From assembly GCA_028278425.1 (NCBI GenBank), contig JANQEJ010000362.1:1-55345 (forward strand): a DNA stretch of 55,345 bases. Direction: 5' to 3'. Each line of letters opens with the position of its first letter. Within the stretch, counting starts at the first letter, position 1. Positions 18,158 through 26,702 of the stretch are shown piece after piece. The notes under the pieces were generated by a model. The model did no database searches. It was not told where the DNA came from and saw only the letters and a list, made by a program, of their open reading frames with translations. Position numbers and translations under genes: made by a program. Origin of the DNA: Planctomycetota bacterium (GTDB taxonomy: Bacteria > Planctomycetota > UBA1135 > GCA-002686595).

Positions 18158-18640
18158 ATGAGACGCCGCTTGTGCTGCACGTTCCTCCTGTTCGCCGGCG
18201 CCTGCGGAAACGAGGACGCCGGGGAGGCCCAAGCCGCCCCGACGACCGTCCCGGACGACGGCGACGTCGCCGCCGCCTTCGAGGAGGTCGGCGAGACCGG
18301 CGTCCGCGAGCTGAAGGACGGCCTGATCGTCGAAACGACGACCGCCGGCAAAGGCCGGCCGGCCGCGGTCGGCGACGCGCTGACCATCCACTACAAGGGC
18401 GTCGTTCAGGAGAGCGGCGAGGTCTTCGACTCGACCTACGGGAGCGGCATCCCGCACACCTTCACGCTCGGCGAGAAGTCGGTGCTGCCCGCCTTCGAGC
18501 TCGGTCTCCTCGGCGCGCGCGCCGGCGCCGACGTGAAGATGCAGGTCCCGCCGAGCCTGGGATACGGCTCCGAGGGCATGGGCCGCGTCCCGCCCGACGC
18601 CGCGCTCGAGTTCGAGATCCACGTCGTCAAGGTCGACTGA
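18158..18640 (+). CDS. FKBP-type peptidyl-prolyl isomerase, lipoprotein
   Basis: A 160-residue extracytoplasmic proline isomerase that assists folding of envelope proteins. The signal MRRRLCCTFLLFAGAC ends in a lipobox-like AGAC, and the FKBP domain spans about residues 50-160. Typical residues are present: DALTIHYKGVVQESGEVFDSTY, LPAFELGLLGARAGADVKMQ (IPG-type active loop, here LPA), and YGSEGMG...PPDAALEFEIHVV. ATG 18158 has GGAGGG eight bases upstream. Eight bases precede the next FKBP gene. Confidence 0.92.
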   Translation: MRRRLCCTFLLFAGACGNEDAGEAQAAPTTVPDDGDVAAAFEEVGETGVRELKDGLIVETTTAGKGRPAAVGDALTIHYKGVVQESGEVFDSTYGSGIPHTFTLGEKSVLPAFELGLLGARAGADVKMQVPPSLGYGSEGMGRVPPDAALEFEIHVVKVD

Positions 18641-18647
18641 GCGGTCC

Positions 18648-19079
18648 GTGTCGCGCCTCGTCCTCTTCCTCGCGGTCTGTCTCGGGCTCTCGTCGTGCGG
18701 GCTGTTCCGCATCGCGCCGCCGGAGTACGAGCCCGTCGTGTTCGAGAACGGGCTCGTCGTCCAGGACCTCGTCGTCCCCGACGCCGGCCGCGAAGCCGTT
18801 GCCGGCGACCGGGTAAGCCTCCACTACGAGGGCCGGCTCGAGCACGGCACCGTGTTCGATTCGAGCTACGAGCGCGGCGAGCCGATCGCGTTCGAGCTCG
18901 GCGCCGGCCAGGTCCCGGCGGGGCTCGACCAGGGCGTCGTCGGCATGCGGCTCTTCGGCCGGCGGCGGTTGATCGTGCCGCCGGCGCTCGGCTACGGGGA
19001 GGACGGCATCCCGGACCTCATCCCGCCGGCGGCGACGTTGGTGTTCGAGCTCGAGCTGCTCGGGTTCGAGGAGCCGTAG
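18648..19079 (+). CDS. FKBP-type peptidyl-prolyl isomerase, lipoprotein (second copy)
   Basis: A 143-residue paralogue of the gene just upstream. The signal MSRLVLFLAVCLGLSSCG has a good lipobox (LSSC). The domain shows RVSLHYEGRLEHGTVFDSSYERG, QVPAGLDQGVVGMRLFGRRRLIVPPALGYGEDG (split here as consecutive blocks of the fold), and a terminal PAATLVFELELLGF. GTG start at 18648, seven bases after the previous stop, so the two are co-transcribed. The two copies differ enough to be an old duplication with separate clients. Confidence 0.92.
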   Translation: MSRLVLFLAVCLGLSSCGLFRIAPPEYEPVVFENGLVVQDLVVPDAGREAVAGDRVSLHYEGRLEHGTVFDSSYERGEPIAFELGAGQVPAGLDQGVVGMRLFGRRRLIVPPALGYGEDGIPDLIPPAATLVFELELLGFEEP

Positions 19080-19086
19080 GCTCTGC

Positions 19087-19126
19087 CGAAGTGCGCAGAC
19101 GCGCGGGGCGAAGTGCGTAGCGCGCG
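19087..19126. repeat. Short imperfect direct repeat
   Basis: CGAAGTGCGCAGACGCGCG (19087-19105) is followed by CGAAGTGCGTAGCGCGCG (19109-19126), in the spacer between the second FKBP gene and the dioxygenase gene. It could be a duplicated operator upstream of the dioxygenase; no known motif recognised. Confidence 0.4.
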
Positions 19127-19235
19127 CTCGTCTCGTTCGACCTGGGCAAGTCCGGTCCGCCGCGGCGCGTGAGAGGGATTAGAGTGGGCGCTCCCCGGTC
19201 CGTCCCACCGCCTGACGCCATTGCAGAGGCAAGCC

Positions 19236-20123
19236 GTGAGCACGACCACCGCAGCGCATCTTCCCGCCCGAGTTCTGTCCCCGTTGTTCGAGACCTTCGC
19301 CGCGGAGGTCGAGCCGTTCGATCTCGCGTCGCTCGACGACAGCGGGATCGAGGCGATCAAGCAGCTCGTCTACGAGCAGAAGCTCGTCGTCTTCCGCGGA
19401 CAGGAGCTCGCCGACGAGGAGTACATCGCCTTCGCGCGGCGGCTCGGCCGGCCGGAGCCGTACTTCCAGGAGCACTATCACCACCCCGATCATCCGGAGA
19501 TCTTCGTCTCGTCCAACGTGCCGGTGAACGGGCAGAAGGTCGGCGTCGCCGGAACGGGGCGCTTCTGGCACTCGGACTACTCGTTCATGGAGGAGCCGCT
19601 GTCGATGACGATGATCCGGCCCGTCGTCCTTCCCGAGGGGAAGCGCGGCACGTGCTTCATCGACATGGAGCTCGCGTACCGCGAGCTCCCCGAGCACCTC
19701 CGGCAGGCCGTCGAAGGAAGGCGCAGCCTTCACGACGCGCGCAACTACTACAAGGTCCAGCCGGGCGACGTCGACCGCGCCATCATCGAGCTGGTCGAGG
19801 AGTTCCACGCGCTCTCCCCGGGCGTCTGGCAGCCGATGGTGCTGACGCACCCGGTCAGCGGCGAGAAGGCGCTCTTCGTCAGCCGCGGCTTCACGCTCGA
19901 CGTCGAGGGGATGCGGCACGAGGAGGCGCAAGCTCTCCTGACCGAGCTCTTCGACCGCATCGAGCGTCCGGAGCGCGTGTACGTCCACGACTGGGCGAAG
20001 GGCGATCTTCTCATGTGGGACAACCGCTCGCTGATCCACCGCGCCGCCGAGCAGGCGCCGGGCCAGAAGAGCTGCAGCTACCGGATTTCGCTGTACGACG
20101 GGTTGCCGTTCGACGCGGCCTAA
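19236..20123 (+). CDS. TauD/TfdA family Fe(II)/2-oxoglutarate dioxygenase
   Basis: A 295-residue cytoplasmic oxygenase that couples 2-oxoglutarate decarboxylation to substrate hydroxylation. The metal triad is visible as FWHSDYSF (H112, D114) and SLIHRAAEQ (H268), with the 2-oxoglutarate-binding Arg in SCSYRISLYDG (R283). Early residues LVVFRGQELADEEYIAFARRLG match the family start. GTG 19236 with AGAGGC upstream is preferred over TTG 19221. The substrate is not evident; the family covers taurine, 2,4-D and many natural-product substrates. The 3' end overlaps the convergent helicase gene by four bases. Confidence 0.9.
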   Translation: MSTTTAAHLPARVLSPLFETFAAEVEPFDLASLDDSGIEAIKQLVYEQKLVVFRGQELADEEYIAFARRLGRPEPYFQEHYHHPDHPEIFVSSNVPVNGQKVGVAGTGRFWHSDYSFMEEPLSMTMIRPVVLPEGKRGTCFIDMELAYRELPEHLRQAVEGRRSLHDARNYYKVQPGDVDRAIIELVEEFHALSPGVWQPMVLTHPVSGEKALFVSRGFTLDVEGMRHEEAQALLTELFDRIERPERVYVHDWAKGDLLMWDNRSLIHRAAEQAPGQKSCSYRISLYDGLPFDAA

Positions 20124-22306
20124 CCCGCTAGCTCGCGTAACGCGTCCCGCGCGCCAGCGGTGTCGAGCGAGCGCGAAGCGTAGTCGACGGATAGGAGCTC
20201 CTCGTCCAGCGCCCAGTCGTACTTCTCCGCCGTCTTGTTCTTGACGCCGGCGGCGAGGCGTTTGGGGTCGGCCGGTTCCGCGGCCGCAAGCTCCCCCAGA
20301 TGAGCACGCACGTCCCCGACTTCGGCGCCCAGGACGGTCAGCGCCGGATCCGTCACCATCACCCGCAACCCGCACGCGACGAGCTGCACCGCGATCGTGT
20401 TCAGCACCCGGTCGCCGCGCCAGGGGAAGACGAGGACGTCGCCGCCGCTGGCGACGACCCGCTCGACGTCGAGGCCGAGGCGGGCGTAGTTGGCGCGCGC
20501 CTCCACGAGCATGCGCCGCGCCTCGGCGTCGAGGTAGGCGGGCTCGCTGGCGGACTCGAGCACCTGCCGCATCCGCATACGCACGCCTTCGTCGATCCAC
20601 CCGCCGCGTCCCCCCTCGAAGTGCGGCATGCGGCCGCCGGGGCTCGGCTCGACCTGGACGAGCTTCTCCTCGACGTCGACCGACACGACGCGCCAGCAGC
20701 GGCCGGCGAAGATGAGGTGCAGGTCTTCCACCAGCGTCTGCTCGAGCGCGACGCTGCCGAGCGGGCGGCCCTGGTGCATGAGGCGAAACTCCTCGGGCGT
20801 GCTGAACACCGCGTAGAAGCCGAAGTGGTCGACGATGCGCTCGCCCGCCTCGCCCAGGAGGAGCGAGCCGTCCTCCGACTGCACGATCAGGTCGTGCGCG
20901 CCGAGGTTGCGAAGCAGGCGCACGAAGCGCTTCTTGTCGACGGAGCGGAACGGGCCGGTCTCGCACAGCGCGCCGAACGCCTGGTCGGCGTTGACGCCGC
21001 CGCGCTCGGCGATCAGCGCGAGGATCTGCTGGATCAGCGTCGAGAGGTGCAGCGCGCCGTCGCGCGGCGGCTCGCACCAGCGCTCGATCAGGAGCTCGAG
21101 CATCGCGACGAGCTGGACGAGCTCCGGCCGCAGGCCGTCGAGCAGCGGGCTCGCGTCGGTGAGCTCGGGCTCGAGCACGTAACCGCGGAACACCGCCGGG
21201 TCTCCGCGGCGGCCGGAACGCCCGAGCCGCTGCCGCAGGCTTGCGACGGAGAACGGCGCGCCGATCTGCGCGATGCCGGCGACGCGGCCCACGTCGATGC
21301 CGAGCTCTAGCGTCGACGTGCAGATGGCTGTCGTCGGCTTGGCCGGGTCCTTCAAGCGCGCCTCGACGTCCTCGCGCAGCTCGCGCGAGAGGCTGCCGTG
21401 GTGCGGCAGGAACTCGTTGGGGACGCGCTTCCCCTCGCTCAGGCGCCGGAGTAAGTCCGCGAAGCGCTCGACTTTCACGCGGCTGTTCGCGAAGACCAGG
21501 TGGTCCGCGCCGCGGAGCTTCTCGAAGAGGTGCGCCGCGATCGCCGGATCGCCGGTGTCCTCTTCGTCCGGGTCCATCTCGCGGTAGGCCCGCACCTGCA
21601 TCCGGATCTCCTGCCCGCCGTCGGCGGCGACGATCTGCTCCACCGCGTCGCCGGAACCGGGCCGGAGGTACTCGGCGGCGATCCCCATGTCGCCGAGCGT
21701 CGCGCTCAACCCCACGCGCGGGACCGTTCGCCCGACCGCGAGCTCCAAGCGGTGCAAAAGCGATTGAAGCTGCCGGCCGCGCTCGGTGCCGACGTACGCG
21801 TGCAGCTCGTCCAGCACGACCCAGCCCACCTCGCCGAACAGGTGCCGCAGGCGAGTGCCCTGGCGGACGAAGAGCGCCTCGAGCGACTCCGGCGTGATCA
21901 GGAGGATCCCCGACGGCGCGTCGAGCAGCGCTCGCTTCGGACCGGCGGACACGTCGCCGTGCCAGCGGTGCACCGGGATCGCGAGGTGCTTGCAGAGCTC
22001 CTCTAGTCGCCCGAACTGGTCGTTGATGAGCGCCTTGAGTGGCGAGACGTAGAGCGCGCGCACGCCGGCGGTCTCGTCGCCGACGAGCCGCGAGCAGATC
22101 GGCAGGAACGCCGCCTCGGTCTTCCCCGCCGCCGTGGCCGCCGCGAGGATCGCGTCGCGCTGCGCGAAGATCGGCTCGACCGCGCGCTCCTGGACGTCGC
22201 GGAGCTCGATCCACTTCTTCTCCCAGATCCAGCGCTGGACGGATTCGTGGAGGAGCTCGAACGCCGACGACCGGCGCTCAGAGCCGGAAGGAGGCGAGGT
22301 CGTCAT
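20120..22306 (-). CDS. sngC: DEAH-box helicase of a Shango-type defence system
   Basis: A 728-residue superfamily 2 helicase. Motif I is ATAAGKT (about 57-63), motif II DELH (166-169), motif III SAT (near 201-203), and motif VI QRLGRSGRRGD (359-369), followed by a long Lhr-like C-terminal region. Shango is a three-gene anti-phage system made of a TerB-domain protein, a P-loop ATPase and a DEAD/DEAH helicase, and this gene is third in exactly that order. The gene overlaps the ATPase gene by 29 bases. Role in defence follows from known Shango systems. Alone it could be mistaken for a repair helicase. Confidence 0.88.
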   Translation of the reverse strand: MTTSPPSGSERRSSAFELLHESVQRWIWEKKWIELRDVQERAVEPIFAQRDAILAAATAAGKTEAAFLPICSRLVGDETAGVRALYVSPLKALINDQFGRLEELCKHLAIPVHRWHGDVSAGPKRALLDAPSGILLITPESLEALFVRQGTRLRHLFGEVGWVVLDELHAYVGTERGRQLQSLLHRLELAVGRTVPRVGLSATLGDMGIAAEYLRPGSGDAVEQIVAADGGQEIRMQVRAYREMDPDEEDTGDPAIAAHLFEKLRGADHLVFANSRVKVERFADLLRRLSEGKRVPNEFLPHHGSLSRELREDVEARLKDPAKPTTAICTSTLELGIDVGRVAGIAQIGAPFSVASLRQRLGRSGRRGDPAVFRGYVLEPELTDASPLLDGLRPELVQLVAMLELLIERWCEPPRDGALHLSTLIQQILALIAERGGVNADQAFGALCETGPFRSVDKKRFVRLLRNLGAHDLIVQSEDGSLLLGEAGERIVDHFGFYAVFSTPEEFRLMHQGRPLGSVALEQTLVEDLHLIFAGRCWRVVSVDVEEKLVQVEPSPGGRMPHFEGGRGGWIDEGVRMRMRQVLESASEPAYLDAEARRMLVEARANYARLGLDVERVVASGGDVLVFPWRGDRVLNTIAVQLVACGLRVMVTDPALTVLGAEVGDVRAHLGELAAAEPADPKRLAAGVKNKTAEKYDWALDEELLSVDYASRSLDTAGARDALRELAG

Positions 22307-23615
22307 CGTCGGGCTCCCGCGCGTCCTCGGCTTCCTCCGCGTCCTCGGGCAGCGGTTCGAGGTCCGGGTTGTGCTCGTCCGCGACGTCCATGTTCTGCAG
22401 CAGGTTGGACCACTCGGTGCCGGGATTCTGCTCGAGCACCGCGAGGAGGTGGAGGAACTCCTTCACCGTGTTGCGCGGCGTGCGGAAGTACGCGTCGCCG
22501 ATCCGCCGGTCGCAGTGCTCCATGAAGGCCTTGAGGGCCTCGTCGGGGACGAGATACTTCTCGGTGTCGCCCTCGGCGTAGACGTGCCGCAGGTTCATCA
22601 GGAGCACGTACATGTCCTCGGGCGTCAGGTTCGAGAGCCGGATCACCGGACCGGAGAGATCGACGCGCCCCCCGTCCGCGAAGGCGTTCTCTCCGAGGCG
22701 CGACTGCAGCGCCTCGTAGCTGAAGAGCCCGCGCCGCGTGTCGGTCAGGAACTCCGGCGTGCCGCCGAAGAGGAACCCCGCACCCTCGGCCGTGCCCTGC
22801 AGGCAGTCGTTCAGGACGCGCAGGATCTGCTCGTAGTTCGAATTGCGCGCGCGGCCGCTCGCCATCTTGTAGAGGTTGACAAGCTCGTCCAGGCAGACGA
22901 GGAGCCCGCCGTACCCCGCGAGCCGCACGAAGCGCGCCATCAGCTTGAGATGGTCGTACACCGTCGCGTCGTCGACGATCGTCCGCACGCCGAGGGCCTT
23001 GCGCGCGTCGGTCCGCGTCGCGAACTCCGCCCGCAGCCAGCGGATCGCGTTGCTCTGGAGCGCCTCGTCGCCGGTGTCGTGCCCGCGCCAGTAGCACTCG
23101 ACCACCTGCGCGAAGTCGTAGCCCCCCACCAACTCGGAGAGCGACTGCAGCCGCTCGTGGATCACCGCCGACGGCTCGACGCCGCGCTCGCGCGCGTCGT
23201 GCACCGCCGACGAGGCGAAGCGCTCGACGACGCCCGGCAGCGCGCCGCCCTCCGGCTTGCTGCGGTGCGACATGTTGCGCATCAGCTCCGCGTAGAGCGC
23301 GCGCGCGTGACCGCCGGTCGAGAAGAGGCGCCGGTCGGGCGTCAGGTCCGCGTGTACGGCGACGAGGCGCCGCTCGAGCGCGACGGAGCGCACCAGGTTG
23401 AGGAAGAACGTCTTCCCCGACCCGAAGGCGCCGACGATGAAGCGCACGGACGAGCCGCCGTCGGCGAGGCGCTCGACGTCGCCGAGCATCACCTCGAGCT
23501 CCTTCTGGCGGCCCACCTGGATGTGCTGCTGGCCGCGGCGCGGGACGACGCCGGCGCGCAGCGACTGCACGATCGCGTCGCGGTCCTTGGCGCGGATCGG
23601 TCGGGTCTCGGTCAC
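22278..23615 (-). CDS. sngB: P-loop ATPase of a Shango-type defence system (DUF2791/BREX-ATP-binding-like)
   Basis: A 445-residue AAA-type ATPase. Walker A GAFGSGKT (62-69) and Walker B GLLVCLDELVNL (D243/E244) are intact. The N-terminal VGRQKELEVMLGDVERL segment and the RARNSNYEQILRVLNDC region match the DUF2791 / 'BREX system ATP-binding domain' family, the kind used as SngB in Shango. The C terminus is very acidic (PEDAEEAEDAREPDDDD). The GTG start overlaps the stop of the TerB gene (GTGA, 23615-23612), so the proteins are made in coupled fashion. The overlap and order argue against a BREX context, since no PglZ, PglX or BrxL is near. Confidence 0.9.
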   Translation of the reverse strand: MTETRPIRAKDRDAIVQSLRAGVVPRRGQQHIQVGRQKELEVMLGDVERLADGGSSVRFIVGAFGSGKTFFLNLVRSVALERRLVAVHADLTPDRRLFSTGGHARALYAELMRNMSHRSKPEGGALPGVVERFASSAVHDARERGVEPSAVIHERLQSLSELVGGYDFAQVVECYWRGHDTGDEALQSNAIRWLRAEFATRTDARKALGVRTIVDDATVYDHLKLMARFVRLAGYGGLLVCLDELVNLYKMASGRARNSNYEQILRVLNDCLQGTAEGAGFLFGGTPEFLTDTRRGLFSYEALQSRLGENAFADGGRVDLSGPVIRLSNLTPEDMYVLLMNLRHVYAEGDTEKYLVPDEALKAFMEHCDRRIGDAYFRTPRNTVKEFLHLLAVLEQNPGTEWSNLLQNMDVADEHNPDLEPLPEDAEEAEDAREPDDDDLASFRL

Positions 23616-25825
23616 GCGAGGATCTCCCGGTACACGTCGGTATCGATCACGATGGGGTCGGTGCCGTCGGTCAGCGGCTCATCGCAGGCCTCGAAGGCGG
23701 CCTCGTTCAGGACGTCGAGCGCTCCGGCCGGCATCAGGCCGAGGGATTCTGACAGCTCCGAGAACTCCGCGAGCGTCCATTCCGGTTTGTCCCCGAGCTT
23801 TCGGAGCAACGCCGAATGTGGGGAATCGAGCCCGGCGACGGCCGGCTCGGCGCCTTCGGCCGGCTCCGCGGGCTCTTCCTCCTCGTCCGCGAAGATCCCG
23901 GCGAGCATCGACGCGACGGCCGCCGTCTCGTCGAGCTTGTTGCGCACCGCCTCCATGTCGAGCGCGGCCGGCTCCGCCGCGGGGGGCTCGGGCACCGCGA
24001 AGCCCGCGGCGGGCTCGGCGGGACGCACGCGCACCGGCTCGGCCGCCGGCTCGCCGGCGGCGACCTCGTGCAGCCAGCCGTGCACGGCGCCCGGGTCGAG
24101 CCCGAGCAGCCGAAAGATCTTCGTCAGGCTCTTCACCTCGTCCGGCTCGACGCGGCCGCCGGCCCAGGCGACTTGCACGAGGAAGCGTCCCGCGTCCTGG
24201 CGCTGCGCCTTCGACAGGCCCTCGATCCTCTTCTTCACCCCCGCGGTGCCCGGCGGCGCCTCGAGCAGCCACGCGAGGTGCGCGGCGAGCCGGCGCTGCT
24301 CCGCGTCGTCGAGGTAGAGGCTTGCCGCCAGGTGCTCGCTCAGCCGCTCTTCCTCCTCGGGCGAGACCTCGCCGTCGGCGGTCGACACCATCGCCGCGAG
24401 GTGCAGGAGCACGGTCGCCGCCGCGTACGCCGGCGTCGGCGTCTCGTGCTCGCCCTCGCCGAGGCGGAACACGACGACGCGGTCGTCGCGCGCGAGCCGC
24501 CGCCCTCCGAAGCGCACGTCGGGCTCGACGCCGAAACCGGCGCGCGCGAAGAGCCGCGCCGCCTCGACCGCGGCCTTCTTGGTCTGAAGGCCTTCCGCGG
24601 GAAGCCAGGGCGCGAGGACCTCCGCCGCGGCGAACGCCGCGTGGCCCTCGTCGTCGAGCCGCGCGGCGAGCTTGTCGCGCAGCTCGCCGAACGACGCGGG
24701 CGCGAGGTCGTCGAGGAGCAGCTCCGGAAGGAGCGCCGCCGCGGCGAGCTCGCCGCGGCGCTCGGGGTGCTTCCCGACCCAGCGGCTGTAGGAGTCCAAA
24801 GCGTCGGCGCACTCCGCGGCGAGCGCGGCGAGCTTCCGCCGCGGCCCGACGAGCGACGTCACGTCGGGGACGTCGGTGTCGACGCGCACGGGACCGCCGA
24901 AGGAGGCGCTCGCCGGTTGGTACTCCAACCGCACGGTGCGCTTGCACGGCTTCAGCTTGATCCCGTCCTTGTGGCGCGCGGTGTACGCGCGCCGAAAGAG
25001 CAGGTCGAATTCCTCCGGGCAGCGGCCGGCCGGCGTGCGCAGCGCGATCTCGGGGTCCGCGCGAGCCCAGGCGAGCGCCCAGTCCGCCGGCAGGGGCTCG
25101 CCCTTCACCGCCATCCGACCGACCGCGGCCCGCAGCGCGAAGGGGAGCTCCGTGCGCCGCGCGGCGTCGGCCGGCGGCGCGCTCGCGTCCACGCCGAGCG
25201 CGTGGGCGCGGAGCACGTCGAGGAAGCCGCTCGCGTAGCCGTGGAAGGAGCGGTTGGCGCCGTAGAGGCCGAGCAAGCGCTCGACCTCGGCGCCGATGGC
25301 CGGAAGCTCGCTCCGCGCGTCGGCGTCGTGCTCCGCGTCGTGCAGGGCGCGGCGCTCGAGCCCGTAGAAGAAGAGGAAGACGAAGCCGACGTACGCGCCG
25401 GGATCCGAGCGACCCTCGGCGAGCCAGTCCAGGTAGCCCGAACGGGCGGCGGGCGGAATCCGCGCGTAGTTCGGCCAGTACGACATGCCCTCGCCCGTCC
25501 GGTCCGGCCGCGCGTCGTCGCGCGGGAGCGACGGATCGATCAGCGCGGGCTCGACGCCGCCCCAACCGCGCAGCTCGGAAAGCTGCTCGCCGACGTAGAC
25601 CATGCCGCCGGGGATGCGGCGCTTGCCGACCTTCGCCTCCGCGCCCGGCGGCACCCAGCAGTGGGCGCTCGCGGGGGCGGCCTCGCGAACGGCGTTCGCG
25701 TGCCGCTCCAACCCGCGCGTGTACTCGCGCGCGAAGGACTTCGAGCGTTTCCTCGATTGAAACGCGCCGATGACGAGCCCGGCGAGCACGACGAGGCCGC
25801 CGAGCGAGCAGATCAGGTACTCCAT
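23612..25825 (-). CDS. sngA: TerB-domain protein of a Shango-type defence system
   Basis: A 737-residue protein with an N-terminal membrane helix (MEYLICSLGGLVVLAGLVIG), then a TerB_N domain (about 75-290: YVGEQL, SYWPNYARIPPAARSGYLDW, VGFVFLFFYGLERR). A TerB-like helical domain follows (about 464-580, with the metal-binding-like acidic motif TADGEVSPEEEE at 482-493), and a TerB_C-like end (about 625-737). This domain order defines SngA of Shango. The membrane anchor suggests that the complex sits at the inner membrane. Its ATG lies 13 bases inside the end of the Zn/Mn permease gene, so it is probably transcribed with the metal-uptake operon, which is unusual. Confidence 0.87.
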   Translation of the reverse strand: MEYLICSLGGLVVLAGLVIGAFQSRKRSKSFAREYTRGLERHANAVREAAPASAHCWVPPGAEAKVGKRRIPGGMVYVGEQLSELRGWGGVEPALIDPSLPRDDARPDRTGEGMSYWPNYARIPPAARSGYLDWLAEGRSDPGAYVGFVFLFFYGLERRALHDAEHDADARSELPAIGAEVERLLGLYGANRSFHGYASGFLDVLRAHALGVDASAPPADAARRTELPFALRAAVGRMAVKGEPLPADWALAWARADPEIALRTPAGRCPEEFDLLFRRAYTARHKDGIKLKPCKRTVRLEYQPASASFGGPVRVDTDVPDVTSLVGPRRKLAALAAECADALDSYSRWVGKHPERRGELAAAALLPELLLDDLAPASFGELRDKLAARLDDEGHAAFAAAEVLAPWLPAEGLQTKKAAVEAARLFARAGFGVEPDVRFGGRRLARDDRVVVFRLGEGEHETPTPAYAAATVLLHLAAMVSTADGEVSPEEEERLSEHLAASLYLDDAEQRRLAAHLAWLLEAPPGTAGVKKRIEGLSKAQRQDAGRFLVQVAWAGGRVEPDEVKSLTKIFRLLGLDPGAVHGWLHEVAAGEPAAEPVRVRPAEPAAGFAVPEPPAAEPAALDMEAVRNKLDETAAVASMLAGIFADEEEEPAEPAEGAEPAVAGLDSPHSALLRKLGDKPEWTLAEFSELSESLGLMPAGALDVLNEAAFEACDEPLTDGTDPIVIDTDVYREILA

Positions 25826-26700
25826 CCGTGCCGCAACCGCCCGAACGCCCAACCGGGAACGAGCTCGAGCGCGGCCACCGCGCAAAGCGACGGGCCGAGG
25901 GGCCAGTCTAGCGCGAACGACGCGACGAGCCCACCGGCGGCGGCGACGACGCCGAAGGCCGCGGACAGGACGAAGAACGAGACCATCGAGCGTGCGAGGC
26001 CGCGCGCGGCGAGCGGAGGGATAACGAGCAGACCGAAGAGCACGATCGGCCCGACGATCAGGACGCCGGCCGACACGGTCAGACCCGTCAGGATCATCAG
26101 CAGCGCCTCGAAGGCCTTGACGCGCTTGCCGAGAACGAGCGCGAATTCGCGGTCGAAGCTCACCAGCAGGAGATCGCGGTGGAACAACCAGAGCAGGACG
26201 AGCACAACGGCGTAGACGGCCGCGATCGTTTCGAACTCGTGCGAGTCGACGGTGAGGATCTCGCCGCGCAGGAGCTGCTCGATAAACTCGCGCCCGGTCG
26301 GCGCCTTCTGGGCGAGAAGCACCGTCACCGCCGCCGCGATCGCGAAGGCGGCGGCGACGCGGCCCGTCTCGGTCTCCTTGCGAGCGCCCAGCAGCACCAA
26401 GCCCAACAACCCGCCGAAGGTGAAGAGCGCGCCCCAGGCGAGAACGTAGTTGCGCAGCGCGTGGGGGCTCTCCAGCGCGGCCTCGAGGTCGAGCCCGCCG
26501 AGGCCGACGTTCGCGAGCCACCAGGGCAGGACCGCGTAGCCGCAGGCGACGCCGCAGGCGGCGAACTGCGGGAGCGTCACGCCGTAGAAGCCCGTGCGGC
26601 GAACGAGCAGGAAGGCCCCCATCAGCGGACAGACGACGCCCGCCAGCAGCGCGGCGAGGATCGCGAAGTGGAAGAGCTCCCAGTAGAGCGACAAGTCCAT
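25813..26700 (-). CDS. Zinc/manganese ABC transporter permease (ZnuB/MntB family)
   Basis: A 295-residue inner-membrane permease with eight or nine hydrophobic helices, of the ABC-3 family that imports Zn2+ or Mn2+ with the neighbouring ATPase and binding protein. Diagnostic parts are LLAGVVCPLMGAFLLVRRTG at the N terminus and ILTGLTVSAGVLIVGPIVLFGLLVIPPL (read as two blocks) near residues 205-235. Three bases separate it from the ATPase gene. The 3' end overlaps the Shango TerB gene. Zinc is more likely than manganese because of the His-rich partner genes upstream, but the metal is inferred. Confidence 0.9.
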   Translation of the reverse strand: MDLSLYWELFHFAILAALLAGVVCPLMGAFLLVRRTGFYGVTLPQFAACGVACGYAVLPWWLANVGLGGLDLEAALESPHALRNYVLAWGALFTFGGLLGLVLLGARKETETGRVAAAFAIAAAVTVLLAQKAPTGREFIEQLLRGEILTVDSHEFETIAAVYAVVLVLLWLFHRDLLLVSFDREFALVLGKRVKAFEALLMILTGLTVSAGVLIVGPIVLFGLLVIPPLAARGLARSMVSFFVLSAAFGVVAAAGGLVASFALDWPLGPSLCAVAALELVPGWAFGRLRHGWST

Positions 26701-26702
26701 CG

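Noticed and set aside
22278-23615. BREX system, suggested by the BREX-ATP-binding-like family of the ATPase
   Set aside because: No PglZ, PglX, BrxL or BrxA gene is nearby; the TerB and helicase partners fit Shango.
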